From: Paracoccaceae bacterium
GTDB taxonomy: Bacteria; Pseudomonadota; Alphaproteobacteria; Rhodobacterales; Rhodobacteraceae
Assembly: GCA_027489355.1 (NCBI GenBank)
Contig: JAIXZY010000077.1
Coordinates: 1-40,338 of the forward strand
DNA length: 40,338 nt
Direction of reading: 5' to 3'
Shown here: positions 24,427-31,593 of the stretch, one piece after another
How positions within the stretch are numbered: the first letter of the stretch is position 1
How the letters are laid out: each line of letters starts with the position of its first letter
Position numbers and translations under genes: made by a program
The notes under the pieces: generated by a model
Databases searched by the model: none
What the model saw: the letters and a program-made list of their open reading frames with translations, nothing else
Told to the model about the DNA's origin: nothing

Positions 24427-26010
24427 GTGGTCCAGGCTGTGCGACATCTTCCCCATCCCGTCGAGCCGCCGGTCGAGATTCTCGTCACGGCGGCCGAAGC
24501 CTATCCGGCGCTGGAACGCGCCTTCCTGTCGGTCAAACGCGAGATCGTGGCGGGGTTCCGGGTGTTCGACCTGAAAACCCGCCTCCGTTCCCCCGAGGCG
24601 CTGGCGGTGGGCAAAACCTGGTTCGACCTGCTGATTCACACCTTGAGGCGCGGGGTGGAAGTGCGGATCGTACTGGCCGACTTCGATCCTGTCGCGCGGC
24701 CCCGGCTGCACCGCGCCACCTGGCGGACCGTGCGAATGTTCTGGGCGGCGGCCGAGATGGCGGGGCCAGGGGCGAAGCTGACCGTGGTGCCGTCGATGCA
24801 TTCGGCCGTGGCCGGGATCTGGCCGCGGCTGCTGTTCTGGCCGGTCGTCAAGTCGCGCCTGGGCCGCGTCGCGGGCTGGTTGCGCCGCCAGGTGGAATCG
24901 CACCGGATGACCGCCCTGCGCGAGATGCCGGGGGTGGAGCGGATGCTGGTCGCCAAGGACCGGATGCCGCGCCCGCGTCGGTTCCTGGTGCCTCCGCTTT
25001 ATCCGGCCACCCACCACCAGAAGCTGGCGGTGTTCGATGGCCGGCGGCTCTATATCGGGGGGCTGGACCTGGACGAACGCTTCTACGACACGCCCGAGCA
25101 CCAACAGCCCGGACACGAAACCTGGCATGACGTGCAACTGATGTTGCAGGGGCCGGTGGCGGGGGACGCGCGGGCACATCTTCTGAGCTTTCTCGACATC
25201 ATCTCGGCCACGGCCGAGCCGGGTGAACCCGCGCCCGCACGTGCCGGGTACCGCTTCGTCCGCACCCTGTCCCGCCGACGCAGACGAGGGGCGTGGCGGG
25301 TGATCTCTCCCGAACCCGCGGTCAACGAGATCGAGGCAGCGCACCTTGCCGCGGTCGCCGGGGCCGAACGGCTGATCTATGTCGAGACCCAGTATTTCCG
25401 CGACCGGCGGCTGGCCCGGCGGCTGGCCGAGGAAGCGCGCCGCAAACCCGAGCTGCGGATGATCCTGATCCTGCCCGCAGCACCTGACGATGTGGCATTC
25501 GAGGGTTCGACCGGGCTGGATGCGCGGCTGGGCGAGTTCCTGCAGGCCAAGTGCCTGCGTATCCTGCGCCGGGGCTTCGGGCGGCGGCTGTTCGTGGGCG
25601 GGGCTGCCCAGCCGCGCCGGACGCGGGCCAAGGGGAGGGCGCAGCTTCGGGGCGCGCCGCTGGTCTATATCCACGCCAAGGTCAGCATCTTCGACGACAG
25701 CCTGGCCGTTGTCTCATCGGCCAACCTGAACGGGCGGTCGCTGCGCTGGGACACGGAAGCGGGGGTGGTGCTTTCGGACACGGATGACGTGGCGCGGTTG
25801 CGGCAACGGCTCATGGCGCATTGGCTGCCCAAAGGCGCGGCAGCGGACTTCTTCGACCCCGTGCGAGCCCTCCCTGCCTGGTGGGCACTGGCCGCGCGCA
25901 ATGCCAAGTTGCCGCCGGACAAGCGGCGGGGCTTCCTGCTGCCCTATGACCTGAAGTCTGCCGAGGACTTCGGTCGCGCCTTCCCCCTGGTCCCGGACGA
26001 AATGGTCTGA
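24427..26010 (+). CDS. Phospholipase D-like protein with two HKD motifs
   Basis: 527-residue member of the PLD superfamily, which includes phospholipases and cardiolipin synthases. First HKD: H197, K199, D204 in THHQKLAVFDG, followed by LYIGGLDL. Second HKD: IHAKVSIFDD near residue 415, followed by SSANLNGRS. Both halves of the bilobed active site are therefore intact. No signal peptide or N-terminal membrane anchor is seen, unlike classical Cls synthases, so a soluble or peripheral phospholipase is likely. GTG 24427 has GGAGG 4 bases upstream. It sits between phyR and the PRC-barrel gene, with an EcfG-like promoter; membrane remodelling during stress is a fair inference. Confidence 0.85.
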   Translation: MVQAVRHLPHPVEPPVEILVTAAEAYPALERAFLSVKREIVAGFRVFDLKTRLRSPEALAVGKTWFDLLIHTLRRGVEVRIVLADFDPVARPRLHRATWRTVRMFWAAAEMAGPGAKLTVVPSMHSAVAGIWPRLLFWPVVKSRLGRVAGWLRRQVESHRMTALREMPGVERMLVAKDRMPRPRRFLVPPLYPATHHQKLAVFDGRRLYIGGLDLDERFYDTPEHQQPGHETWHDVQLMLQGPVAGDARAHLLSFLDIISATAEPGEPAPARAGYRFVRTLSRRRRRGAWRVISPEPAVNEIEAAHLAAVAGAERLIYVETQYFRDRRLARRLAEEARRKPELRMILILPAAPDDVAFEGSTGLDARLGEFLQAKCLRILRRGFGRRLFVGGAAQPRRTRAKGRAQLRGAPLVYIHAKVSIFDDSLAVVSSANLNGRSLRWDTEAGVVLSDTDDVARLRQRLMAHWLPKGAAADFFDPVRALPAWWALAARNAKLPPDKRRGFLLPYDLKSAEDFGRAFPLVPDEMV

Positions 26011-26063
26011 AACCCGGCAATGCGCGGTTTCCTGCCGAAGGGCTCGCAGAGAAGGAGGGGCAT

Positions 26064-26088
26064 GGAACTCATCCTTTTGCGCGACGTT
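26064..26088 (+). promoter_or_regulatory. EcfG promoter, exact consensus, for the PRC-barrel gene
   Basis: GGAAC at 26064-26068, 16-base spacer, CGTT at 26085-26088. Predicted start near 26095, about 50 bases before GTG 26144. It occupies the otherwise empty 133-base gap after the PLD gene. Confidence 0.8.
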
Positions 26089-26143
26089 GGTGGCTCACAA
26101 AGCGGCTGGAGCCGCACAACCTTTCGCAGAATAGGAGATTCCC

Positions 26144-27145
26144 GTGAAAGCTCTGCTTCTTACAACCGCTCTGGCGGCCGGCTTCGCATTGCCCGCGATG
26201 GCGCAGGACGCCGCCTCGCCGTTCCAGACTGAAGCGGCGGGTCCGTCGATCTCGGCTTCCGATGTGATCGGCGCCCGCATCTACGCCAGCGAAGCCGCCC
26301 TTGACGCCGACGCTTACAGCGGCGTGCAGGAAGGCTGGGAAGACATCGGCGAAGTCAACGACATCATCCTGGGCCGCGACGGCACGGTCGACGCGGTTCT
26401 GGTCGACATCGGCGGCTTCCTTGGCATCGGCGAGCGCCAGGTGGCGGTCGACATGTCGGCGCTGAAGGTCGTGCAGGACGATGCGACCGACGCCGATGAC
26501 TGGTTCCTGGTGCTGCAGTCCGACCGGGCCACGCTGGAAGGCGCGCCGGAGTACGTGATGCCGGGCGCGGCGGCGACCGATGCCGATGCCAATGCCAATG
26601 CGACTGCCACGGACGCGACCGCAACGGCCGATGCGGACGCAAACGCTGATGCTGCGGCGACCGACACCACCACGCAAGGCACCGCAACCGACGAGGCCGT
26701 GGCCGATTCCACCACGACCGAGGGCACCGCAGGTACCGGCAATGCCACCGACACCACGATGCCGGCGGACGACACGGCTGCTGCCGACGCCGATGCGGCG
26801 GCGACCGCTCCGGCCGTTGCCGCGGACGGCACCATGACCCTGCCGGAAGGCTATACCGCCGTGGGGCCCGAAACGCTGACCGCCGAGCTGCTGACTGGCG
26901 CCGATGTTCGCGATCCGACAGACGCCTCCATCGCCGAAGTCTCTGACCTGGTGCTGACCGCCGAGGGTCAGGTGACCGACGTCGTTCTGGACGTGGGCGG
27001 CTTCCTTGGCATCGGCGCGCGCGCTGTGGCCATTCCGATGGACCGCCTGACCGTTGCCCAGACCGAAGGCGGCGCGGTGCGGATCTGGGTCAACATGACC
27101 AAGGAAGAGCTGGAAGCCCTGCCCGAGTACAACAAGGCCGGATAA
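26144..27145 (+). CDS. Secreted protein with two PRC-barrel domains
   Basis: 333 residues. A signal peptide (1-21, ending PAMAQ) predicts export to the periplasm. Two PRC-barrel-like domains follow: the first at about 35-135 (VIGARIYASEA, VDAVLVDIGGFLGIGERQVAVDMSAL) and the second at about 235-325 (VTDVVLDVGGFLGIGARAVAIPMDRL). The repeated DVGGFLGIG block suggests internal duplication. They are joined by about 85 residues rich in Ala, Thr and Asp, likely disordered. PRC barrels elsewhere bind proteins, as in photosynthetic reaction-centre H subunit and RimM; the role here is unknown. Start GTG 26144 has AGGAGA 5 bases upstream. An exact EcfG promoter precedes it. Confidence 0.87.
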   Translation: MKALLLTTALAAGFALPAMAQDAASPFQTEAAGPSISASDVIGARIYASEAALDADAYSGVQEGWEDIGEVNDIILGRDGTVDAVLVDIGGFLGIGERQVAVDMSALKVVQDDATDADDWFLVLQSDRATLEGAPEYVMPGAAATDADANANATATDATATADADANADAAATDTTTQGTATDEAVADSTTTEGTAGTGNATDTTMPADDTAAADADAAATAPAVAADGTMTLPEGYTAVGPETLTAELLTGADVRDPTDASIAEVSDLVLTAEGQVTDVVLDVGGFLGIGARAVAIPMDRLTVAQTEGGAVRIWVNMTKEELEALPEYNKAG

Positions 27146-27189
27146 CCAACGGTCGGCCCTGCGTTAGCCCTTTTCGCAGGTGACGGCCC

Positions 27190-27227
27190 GGCCCGCATCC
27201 GCTTCGGCGGGTGCGGGCCACTTATTT
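27190..27227 (+). terminator. Terminator with UUCG tetraloop after the PRC-barrel gene
   Basis: A 13-bp stem (27190-27202 with 27207-27219, one wobble pair) closed by a C(TTCG)G tetraloop, followed by ACTTATTT. It also lies just beyond the convergent kinase stop, so it may work in both directions. Confidence 0.8.
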
Positions 27228-28859
27228 CCCGGGCCGGTTCAGCGTCGGGTCCAGCGGGAAAGAAAGGCGGATCTCCAACCCCTCGTCCGTGTAGTCGCGG
27301 GTCAGCTTGCCGGACAGTTCGCCCTTCAGGCTGGCCTCGATCAGCCGCGAACCGAAGCCGGTCCCGGTTCCGTTCTGCGGCTCCAGCCCTGCGGTCCGCT
27401 CTTTCCACAGAAGGGCAATGTGCGGCGCATCGGGTCCGGGCTGAACGGTCCAGCGGATGCTCAATCCCGCGCCCCCGGCCGAAAGGCCGCCGTACTTCAT
27501 CGCATTGGTCACCAGCTCATGCGCGACCAGCGCGAAGGCATGGGCCTGACGTTCGTCAAGCCGGACCGGAGGGCCGTCCAGCAAATGCTCGACCTCGGTC
27601 GAATCGAGGCTTTGCTGCAGCTCTTTCACCAGAACGGCACGCAGATCGGCCTGAGCTGCGGCCGTGCCGGCCAGAATCTCCTGGACAGCGGACATGGCTT
27701 GCAGTCGGGCATCGAAAGCGGCGGTGAAGGCCTTCACATCGGTCGCGCCGCGGGCACTTTGCCGGGCGATCGACTGGATGCGGGCAATGTGGTTCTTTAT
27801 ACGGTGCTTCATCTCCTGCAGCAGAAGCTCGCGGTAGTCGGCCTCGCGTGCGGCGGCGGCCGCAACGGCCCGGGCCTGGATCGCCTCTTGCTGGCGTGCC
27901 GCCACGGCATAGGCAGCGGCGGCGGCAAAGAGAAGCGAGATCAGGCCAAGCAGCACGCTGCTGGCATGCCCGACCGGGCTTGCGCTGGTCGCCTCGGGCC
28001 AGACGTCGAAGACCCAAGAGCGGCCCAGGATCCGGACTTCCCGGCTGTGATGCAGCGTCTGCGGGGCCGGATCCGCGCTGTTGTCGAACAGGGGGGTCGC
28101 GGCGTCCATGACGTCGACCACACGCAGCACCACCGGCAGGGGCGGTCCGACGGAAAGTGCCGCGCGGATCAGGTCGCCGCCGCGAAACGGAGCGTAGACG
28201 AAGCCCGCGACCGGGGCCGCACCCGTCCCGGGATGGTGCGGACCGTTGCGGAACGGAAGATAGATCAGAAACCCGGTCTGCTTCTGCCTGGTGATTTCCT
28301 GCACCAGTTCCACCGGGCCGGTCATCTCGGCGTCGCCGCTTTCAATGGCCCGGTCCATCGCCGCGCGACGGATCGGGTCGGCGTACATGTCAAAGCCCAG
28401 CGCAGCCCGGTTGCGTTCGTTCTCGGGCTCCAGCAGGACGATCGGCGTCCGCCAGGGCTGGTCCGTCTCGGGATGAACCGGCACGTCCAGACCATAGTGG
28501 CCGCGCACCTCGCCGGTCGCGATGGCGGTGTCGGCGCTGGGGATCATCCGGGCAAAGCCGATGCCCTGGACGCCCGAGAGTTCGTCCACGATGTCGACCG
28601 AGGACAGAAAGCGCAGGAACTCGTCCCGCGCGATACCGCCTCGAACCGCTGACAACAGGCCGCGGGCCGCGCGCAGGACGACGACGTGCTGCTGAAGCCG
28701 CGCCACGACCCGGTCGACGGCCAGGTCGGCCGAACGTTCGAACTCGGCTGCCACGCGGCGCTCGGCGCCGGTGTAGACCGCGACCGTCACCGCAACGCCC
28801 GGCAGGAACGCCAGGAGAAAGACCAGCTTTGGCAGATGGGCTTCCAGAAACGCCTTCAC
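27222..28859 (-). CDS. CHASE-domain HWE-family sensor histidine kinase
   Basis: 545-residue membrane kinase. TM1 at about 12-30; a CHASE sensor at about 75-260 with LGFDMYADPIRRAAMDRAIESGDAEMTGPV; TM2 at about 300-320. The kinase core has the HWE-type box LLLQEMKHRIKNHIARIQSIARQS with acceptor H352, an intact N-box ELVTNAMKYGG, and WKERTAG carrying the WxE motif. HWE and HisKA_2 kinases are the known class of PhyR kinases, so this is a candidate input to the GSR. GTG 28859 has GGAG 7 bases upstream. It follows the crp gene by 24 bases, so both likely use the EcfG promoter at 29641-29665. Confidence 0.9.
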   Translation of the reverse strand: MKAFLEAHLPKLVFLLAFLPGVAVTVAVYTGAERRVAAEFERSADLAVDRVVARLQQHVVVLRAARGLLSAVRGGIARDEFLRFLSSVDIVDELSGVQGIGFARMIPSADTAIATGEVRGHYGLDVPVHPETDQPWRTPIVLLEPENERNRAALGFDMYADPIRRAAMDRAIESGDAEMTGPVELVQEITRQKQTGFLIYLPFRNGPHHPGTGAAPVAGFVYAPFRGGDLIRAALSVGPPLPVVLRVVDVMDAATPLFDNSADPAPQTLHHSREVRILGRSWVFDVWPEATSASPVGHASSVLLGLISLLFAAAAAYAVAARQQEAIQARAVAAAAAREADYRELLLQEMKHRIKNHIARIQSIARQSARGATDVKAFTAAFDARLQAMSAVQEILAGTAAAQADLRAVLVKELQQSLDSTEVEHLLDGPPVRLDERQAHAFALVAHELVTNAMKYGGLSAGGAGLSIRWTVQPGPDAPHIALLWKERTAGLEPQNGTGTGFGSRLIEASLKGELSGKLTRDYTDEGLEIRLSFPLDPTLNRPGK

Positions 28860-28883
28860 TCGTCGCTCCGCACGCCGCCGGAC

Positions 28884-29618
28884 TTACAGGATTGGTCGCA
28901 CATCGTCCTTTTCCATGTCCAGACCCGCGACATTGCAGAGCCGAGCGTAATCGTGAATCGCCAGCCGGCGGCCCAGGATTTCGGCCAGCCCCTCGCGCCG
29001 AAGGGCGACAATCACCCGGTTGGTGTGCACCACCGAAAGTCCAAGCGCATCCGAAAGATCCTGCTGCCGGAAGGGGAAGGGGACTGTGCCGTCCGTTTCC
29101 ATGCGCAAGGCCACCAGTCGGCGCCAGATGCGGACAAGTGCCCAGGCAACGCGCTGCGTGGCGTCGCGCTGGCCAAGGGTTGCGACGGTTTCGCCCAGAA
29201 AGTGTTCCTCGACGGCGGCGATCCAGGTCAGGTCATAGGCGCGCCCGGGATGCGAGGTGAACAGATCCCAGACCCGGTTGCGCGGAAAGACGCACAGCAC
29301 CACTTCCGTAACGGCCGTAACCGTGTGCCGCGCTTCGCCCATCAGGCCGGATTGCAGGCCGATCAGGTCGCCGGGAAAGACGAAGCTGATGACCTGACGC
29401 CTCCCGTCCTCCATAAGCACAGAGCGGACGGCCATGCCGGACAGCACGGTGAACAGCGACCCCGAGCCCTGACCCTGCGTCAGGATTTCTCCTCCGATAG
29501 GGATTTGCAGTTCGCCCGCCTTGAACCGACGCTGGAAAGCGAGCTCGTCCTCGGTCATGGGAACAAACAGCGGCCGCCGACGAAGCGGGCAGTCGAGACA
29601 GTCCGTCACTGCGGTCAT
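28884..29618 (-). CDS. Crp/Fnr family transcriptional regulator
   Basis: 244-residue regulator. A cyclic-nucleotide-binding-like beta-roll spans about 20-140 (GGEILTQGQGSGSLFTVLSGMAVRS, FPGDLIGLQSGLMG), a dimer helix follows, and a winged helix-turn-helix lies at about 165-230 (QQDLSDALGLSVVHTNRVIVALRREGL). The N-terminal DCLDCPLR gives two Cys, but the complete four-Cys set for an FNR iron-sulfur cluster is not apparent, so oxygen sensing cannot be claimed. ATG 29618 has GGAGG 6 bases upstream, better than the TTG or ATG-like options further out. First gene of the crp-kinase operon, with an exact EcfG promoter. Confidence 0.9.
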   Translation of the reverse strand: MTAVTDCLDCPLRRRPLFVPMTEDELAFQRRFKAGELQIPIGGEILTQGQGSGSLFTVLSGMAVRSVLMEDGRRQVISFVFPGDLIGLQSGLMGEARHTVTAVTEVVLCVFPRNRVWDLFTSHPGRAYDLTWIAAVEEHFLGETVATLGQRDATQRVAWALVRIWRRLVALRMETDGTVPFPFRQQDLSDALGLSVVHTNRVIVALRREGLAEILGRRLAIHDYARLCNVAGLDMEKDDVRPIL

Positions 29619-29640
29619 TGTGATCCTCCCCAAGGAAATC

Positions 29641-29665
29641 AACGCAGGTTAATGCGCGGCGTTCC
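29641..29665 (-). promoter_or_regulatory. EcfG promoter, exact consensus, for the crp-kinase operon
   Basis: Minus strand GGAAC (29665-29661), 16-base spacer, CGTT (29644-29641). Predicted start near 29634, giving a leader of about 16 bases before ATG 29618. Confidence 0.75.
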
Positions 29666-29717
29666 CAGAGGCGCCATAATTATCCTCTTGACCGGAAAGT
29701 GCACAAAAGGGGCCTCC

Positions 29718-30086
29718 TTGAAGACTCTCTATTTCGTCGTCGAACCGGTGCAGATCGTCGCGCAGGATCTTGCCCATGCGATCAGGGCCTTTGATCCTGC
29801 GGGCGAGGTCCGGCTCTTCGGCCGGATGACCGAGGTTCCGCTCGCGCTGGCCGAGGCGCGTCCCACCGCGGTGTTCCTGCACAGAAGCCTGAACGGCACC
29901 CCGACGCAGCGGATCAGCGAGGCGCTCGAGGCGGCCGGGGTTCCCTATGCCTTCCTGGGGGGCGGAGCAGGGGCCGATCTTCCCCACGCGCCAGTCCTGG
30001 CGTCGCCCTTCACCGAAAGCACCGTCGCCGCCCTGCTGAGAAGATTGTTGGGGCAGGTATCCGAGGTCGAGGACGAGGACGGCTGA
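29718..30086 (+). CDS. Receiver-like protein lacking phospho-acceptor residues
   Basis: 122-residue single-domain protein with a receiver-type layout: LYFVVEPVQIVAQDLAHAI (strand 1, helix 1), AVFLHRSL (strand 3), VPYAFLGGG (strand 4), VLASPFTESTVAALLRRLL (strand 5, helix 5). The phospho-acceptor Asp is His in FLHRS and the Lys of the usual KPF motif is Ser in SPF, so normal phosphorylation is not expected. Such proteins can act as connectors to kinases. Start TTG 29718 has AAGGGG 5 bases upstream; an in-frame ATG at 29652 gives an unlikely N-terminal extension. It diverges from the crp-kinase operon. Confidence 0.65.
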   Translation: MKTLYFVVEPVQIVAQDLAHAIRAFDPAGEVRLFGRMTEVPLALAEARPTAVFLHRSLNGTPTQRISEALEAAGVPYAFLGGGAGADLPHAPVLASPFTESTVAALLRRLLGQVSEVEDEDG

Positions 30087-30241
30087 CCCGCAGGGGATAC
30101 GGGCGGTACGCCGCTTTCGCGACAGGGATGGTCGGCGGCAGACCGGAGGAGTCGCAGACTGGCATTGCGGCGACGCGCCGGGTGCAGCAAAGTCGGTACC
30201 GAGCGGCAACAGAAGACCGACTGCCAAGCCTGGGGAACATG

Positions 30242-31108
30242 ATGCGATACCACACACCGACAAGTTTTGCGGATGCTGCGGCGATTGCCGCCGGCACGAC
30301 GGGGACCCTGCGCTTTCTGGCCGGAGGGACGGACGTTCTGGTGCAGATGCGCGCAGGCATGGTGCAGCCGGACGACCTGATCGACCTCAAGCACATTCCC
30401 GGCGTCGACAAGATCGAGCGGACGGCCGAGGGCGGCTGGCGGATCGGCGTGGCCGTGCCGGGGATCGTTCTCGGGGGGCATGCGGAGCTTGTGCGCGACT
30501 GGCCTGGCGTCGTGGAGGGGATGAACCTGGTCGGCTCGACCCAGGTGCAGGGCCGCGCGACGCTGGCGGGGAACCTGTGCAACGGCTCTCCCGCGGCGGA
30601 TTCTGTGCCTGGCATGGTCGCGGCAGGGGCGGTGGCGACTGTCACGGGGCCGAACGGCACGCGCGAGATTCCGGTGGAAAATATCCCGGCGGGGCCGGGG
30701 AAGACCAATCTGGCGAAGGGAGAGGTGATCTCTGCGATCACGCTTCCGCCGCGGGGGAAGAACGGCGGGGACGCCTACCTGCGCTTCATCCCGCGGACCG
30801 AGATGGACATTGCCGTGGTCGGCTGCGCGGTGAACCTGCGGCTGGACGGCGACAAGGTCGTGGAGGCTCGGGTGGCGCTGGGGGCGGTGGCTCCGACGGT
30901 GCTTCTGTCCGAGGCCTGCGCCAAGGCGATCATCGGCACGACGCTGGACGATGCGGCTTTGGCGGCTTTGGCCAAGGCGGCCGAGGGGGAAGCGAAGCCC
31001 ATCTCCGACAAGCGCGGGACCAAGGAGTTCCGGATCGATGTGGCGGGGGTATTGGCGCGGCGGGCGGCGAAGATCGCCTATGACCGGGCGAAAGGAACGA
31101 GCAAATGA
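30242..31108 (+). CDS. Molybdenum hydroxylase FAD-binding (medium) subunit, CoxM/XdhB family
   Basis: About 288 residues, the FAD subunit of a xanthine dehydrogenase/CO dehydrogenase-type enzyme. FAD motifs: LRFLAGGTDVLVQMRAG near residues 23-40 and TLAGNLCNGSPAADSVPG near 110. The C-terminal CODH_FAD_C part follows. It passes electrons from the iron-sulfur subunit to an acceptor. Tandem ATG codons at 30239 and 30242 both fit; GGGGA gives 5-base spacing to the second. First gene of a four-gene operon, with its stop overlapping the next start as ATGA. The 155-base gap upstream contains no promoter I can recognise. Confidence 0.92.
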   Translation: MRYHTPTSFADAAAIAAGTTGTLRFLAGGTDVLVQMRAGMVQPDDLIDLKHIPGVDKIERTAEGGWRIGVAVPGIVLGGHAELVRDWPGVVEGMNLVGSTQVQGRATLAGNLCNGSPAADSVPGMVAAGAVATVTGPNGTREIPVENIPAGPGKTNLAKGEVISAITLPPRGKNGGDAYLRFIPRTEMDIAVVGCAVNLRLDGDKVVEARVALGAVAPTVLLSEACAKAIIGTTLDDAALAALAKAAEGEAKPISDKRGTKEFRIDVAGVLARRAAKIAYDRAKGTSK

Positions 31109-31593
31109 GCAAGATTCACGTCACCACCACCGTCAACGGCGACCCGGTGGAGTTCCTCGCCGACCCGCGCGAGACACTTCTGGATGCGCTGCGGAACCAT
31201 CTGGACCTGACCGGCACCAAGGAAGGCTGCGGCACGGGCGACTGCGGGGCCTGTTCCGTGACCGTGGACGGAACGCTGGTCTGCTCCTGCCTGATGCTGG
31301 CGGCCGAGGCCAACGGCAAGCGGGTGGAAACCATCGAGGGTATGGCGAAGGAAGAGCTGCATCCCTTGCAGCGCAAGTTCATCGAACATGCTGCCCTGCA
31401 GTGCGGCTTCTGCACTCCGGGTATCCTGGTGGCCGCGAAGGCTCTGCTGGAGCGGAACCCGGATCCGACGGATACCGAGGTGCGCTACTGGCTGGCCGGG
31501 AACCTTTGCCGGTGTACCGGTTATGACAAGATCATCCGCGCCGTGCAGGACGCGGCGGCGGAGATGCGGCAGGAACATCGGGGGGCTGCGTGA
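31105..31593 (+). CDS. Molybdenum hydroxylase [2Fe-2S] (small) subunit, CoxS family
   Basis: 162 residues with both iron-sulfur sites: a plant-ferredoxin-type set C42, C47, C50, C62 and a second set C100, C103, C135, C137 (CGFCTPG and CRCTGY). The second cluster sits nearest the molybdenum cofactor. Length and motifs are normal for CoxS/XdhC-type subunits. It starts in an ATGA overlap with the FAD subunit and ends TGATG with the large subunit, so stoichiometric translation is likely. Confidence 0.95.
   Translation: MSKIHVTTTVNGDPVEFLADPRETLLDALRNHLDLTGTKEGCGTGDCGACSVTVDGTLVCSCLMLAAEANGKRVETIEGMAKEELHPLQRKFIEHAALQCGFCTPGILVAAKALLERNPDPTDTEVRYWLAGNLCRCTGYDKIIRAVQDAAAEMRQEHRGAA

Noticed and set aside
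23713-25674. 653-codon minus-strand ORF
   Set aside because: Opposite phyR and the PLD gene, whose motifs are intact.
26020-26232. 70-codon ORF before the PRC-barrel gene
   Set aside because: It spans the EcfG promoter and the signal peptide of the PRC-barrel gene in another frame, with no recognisable content.
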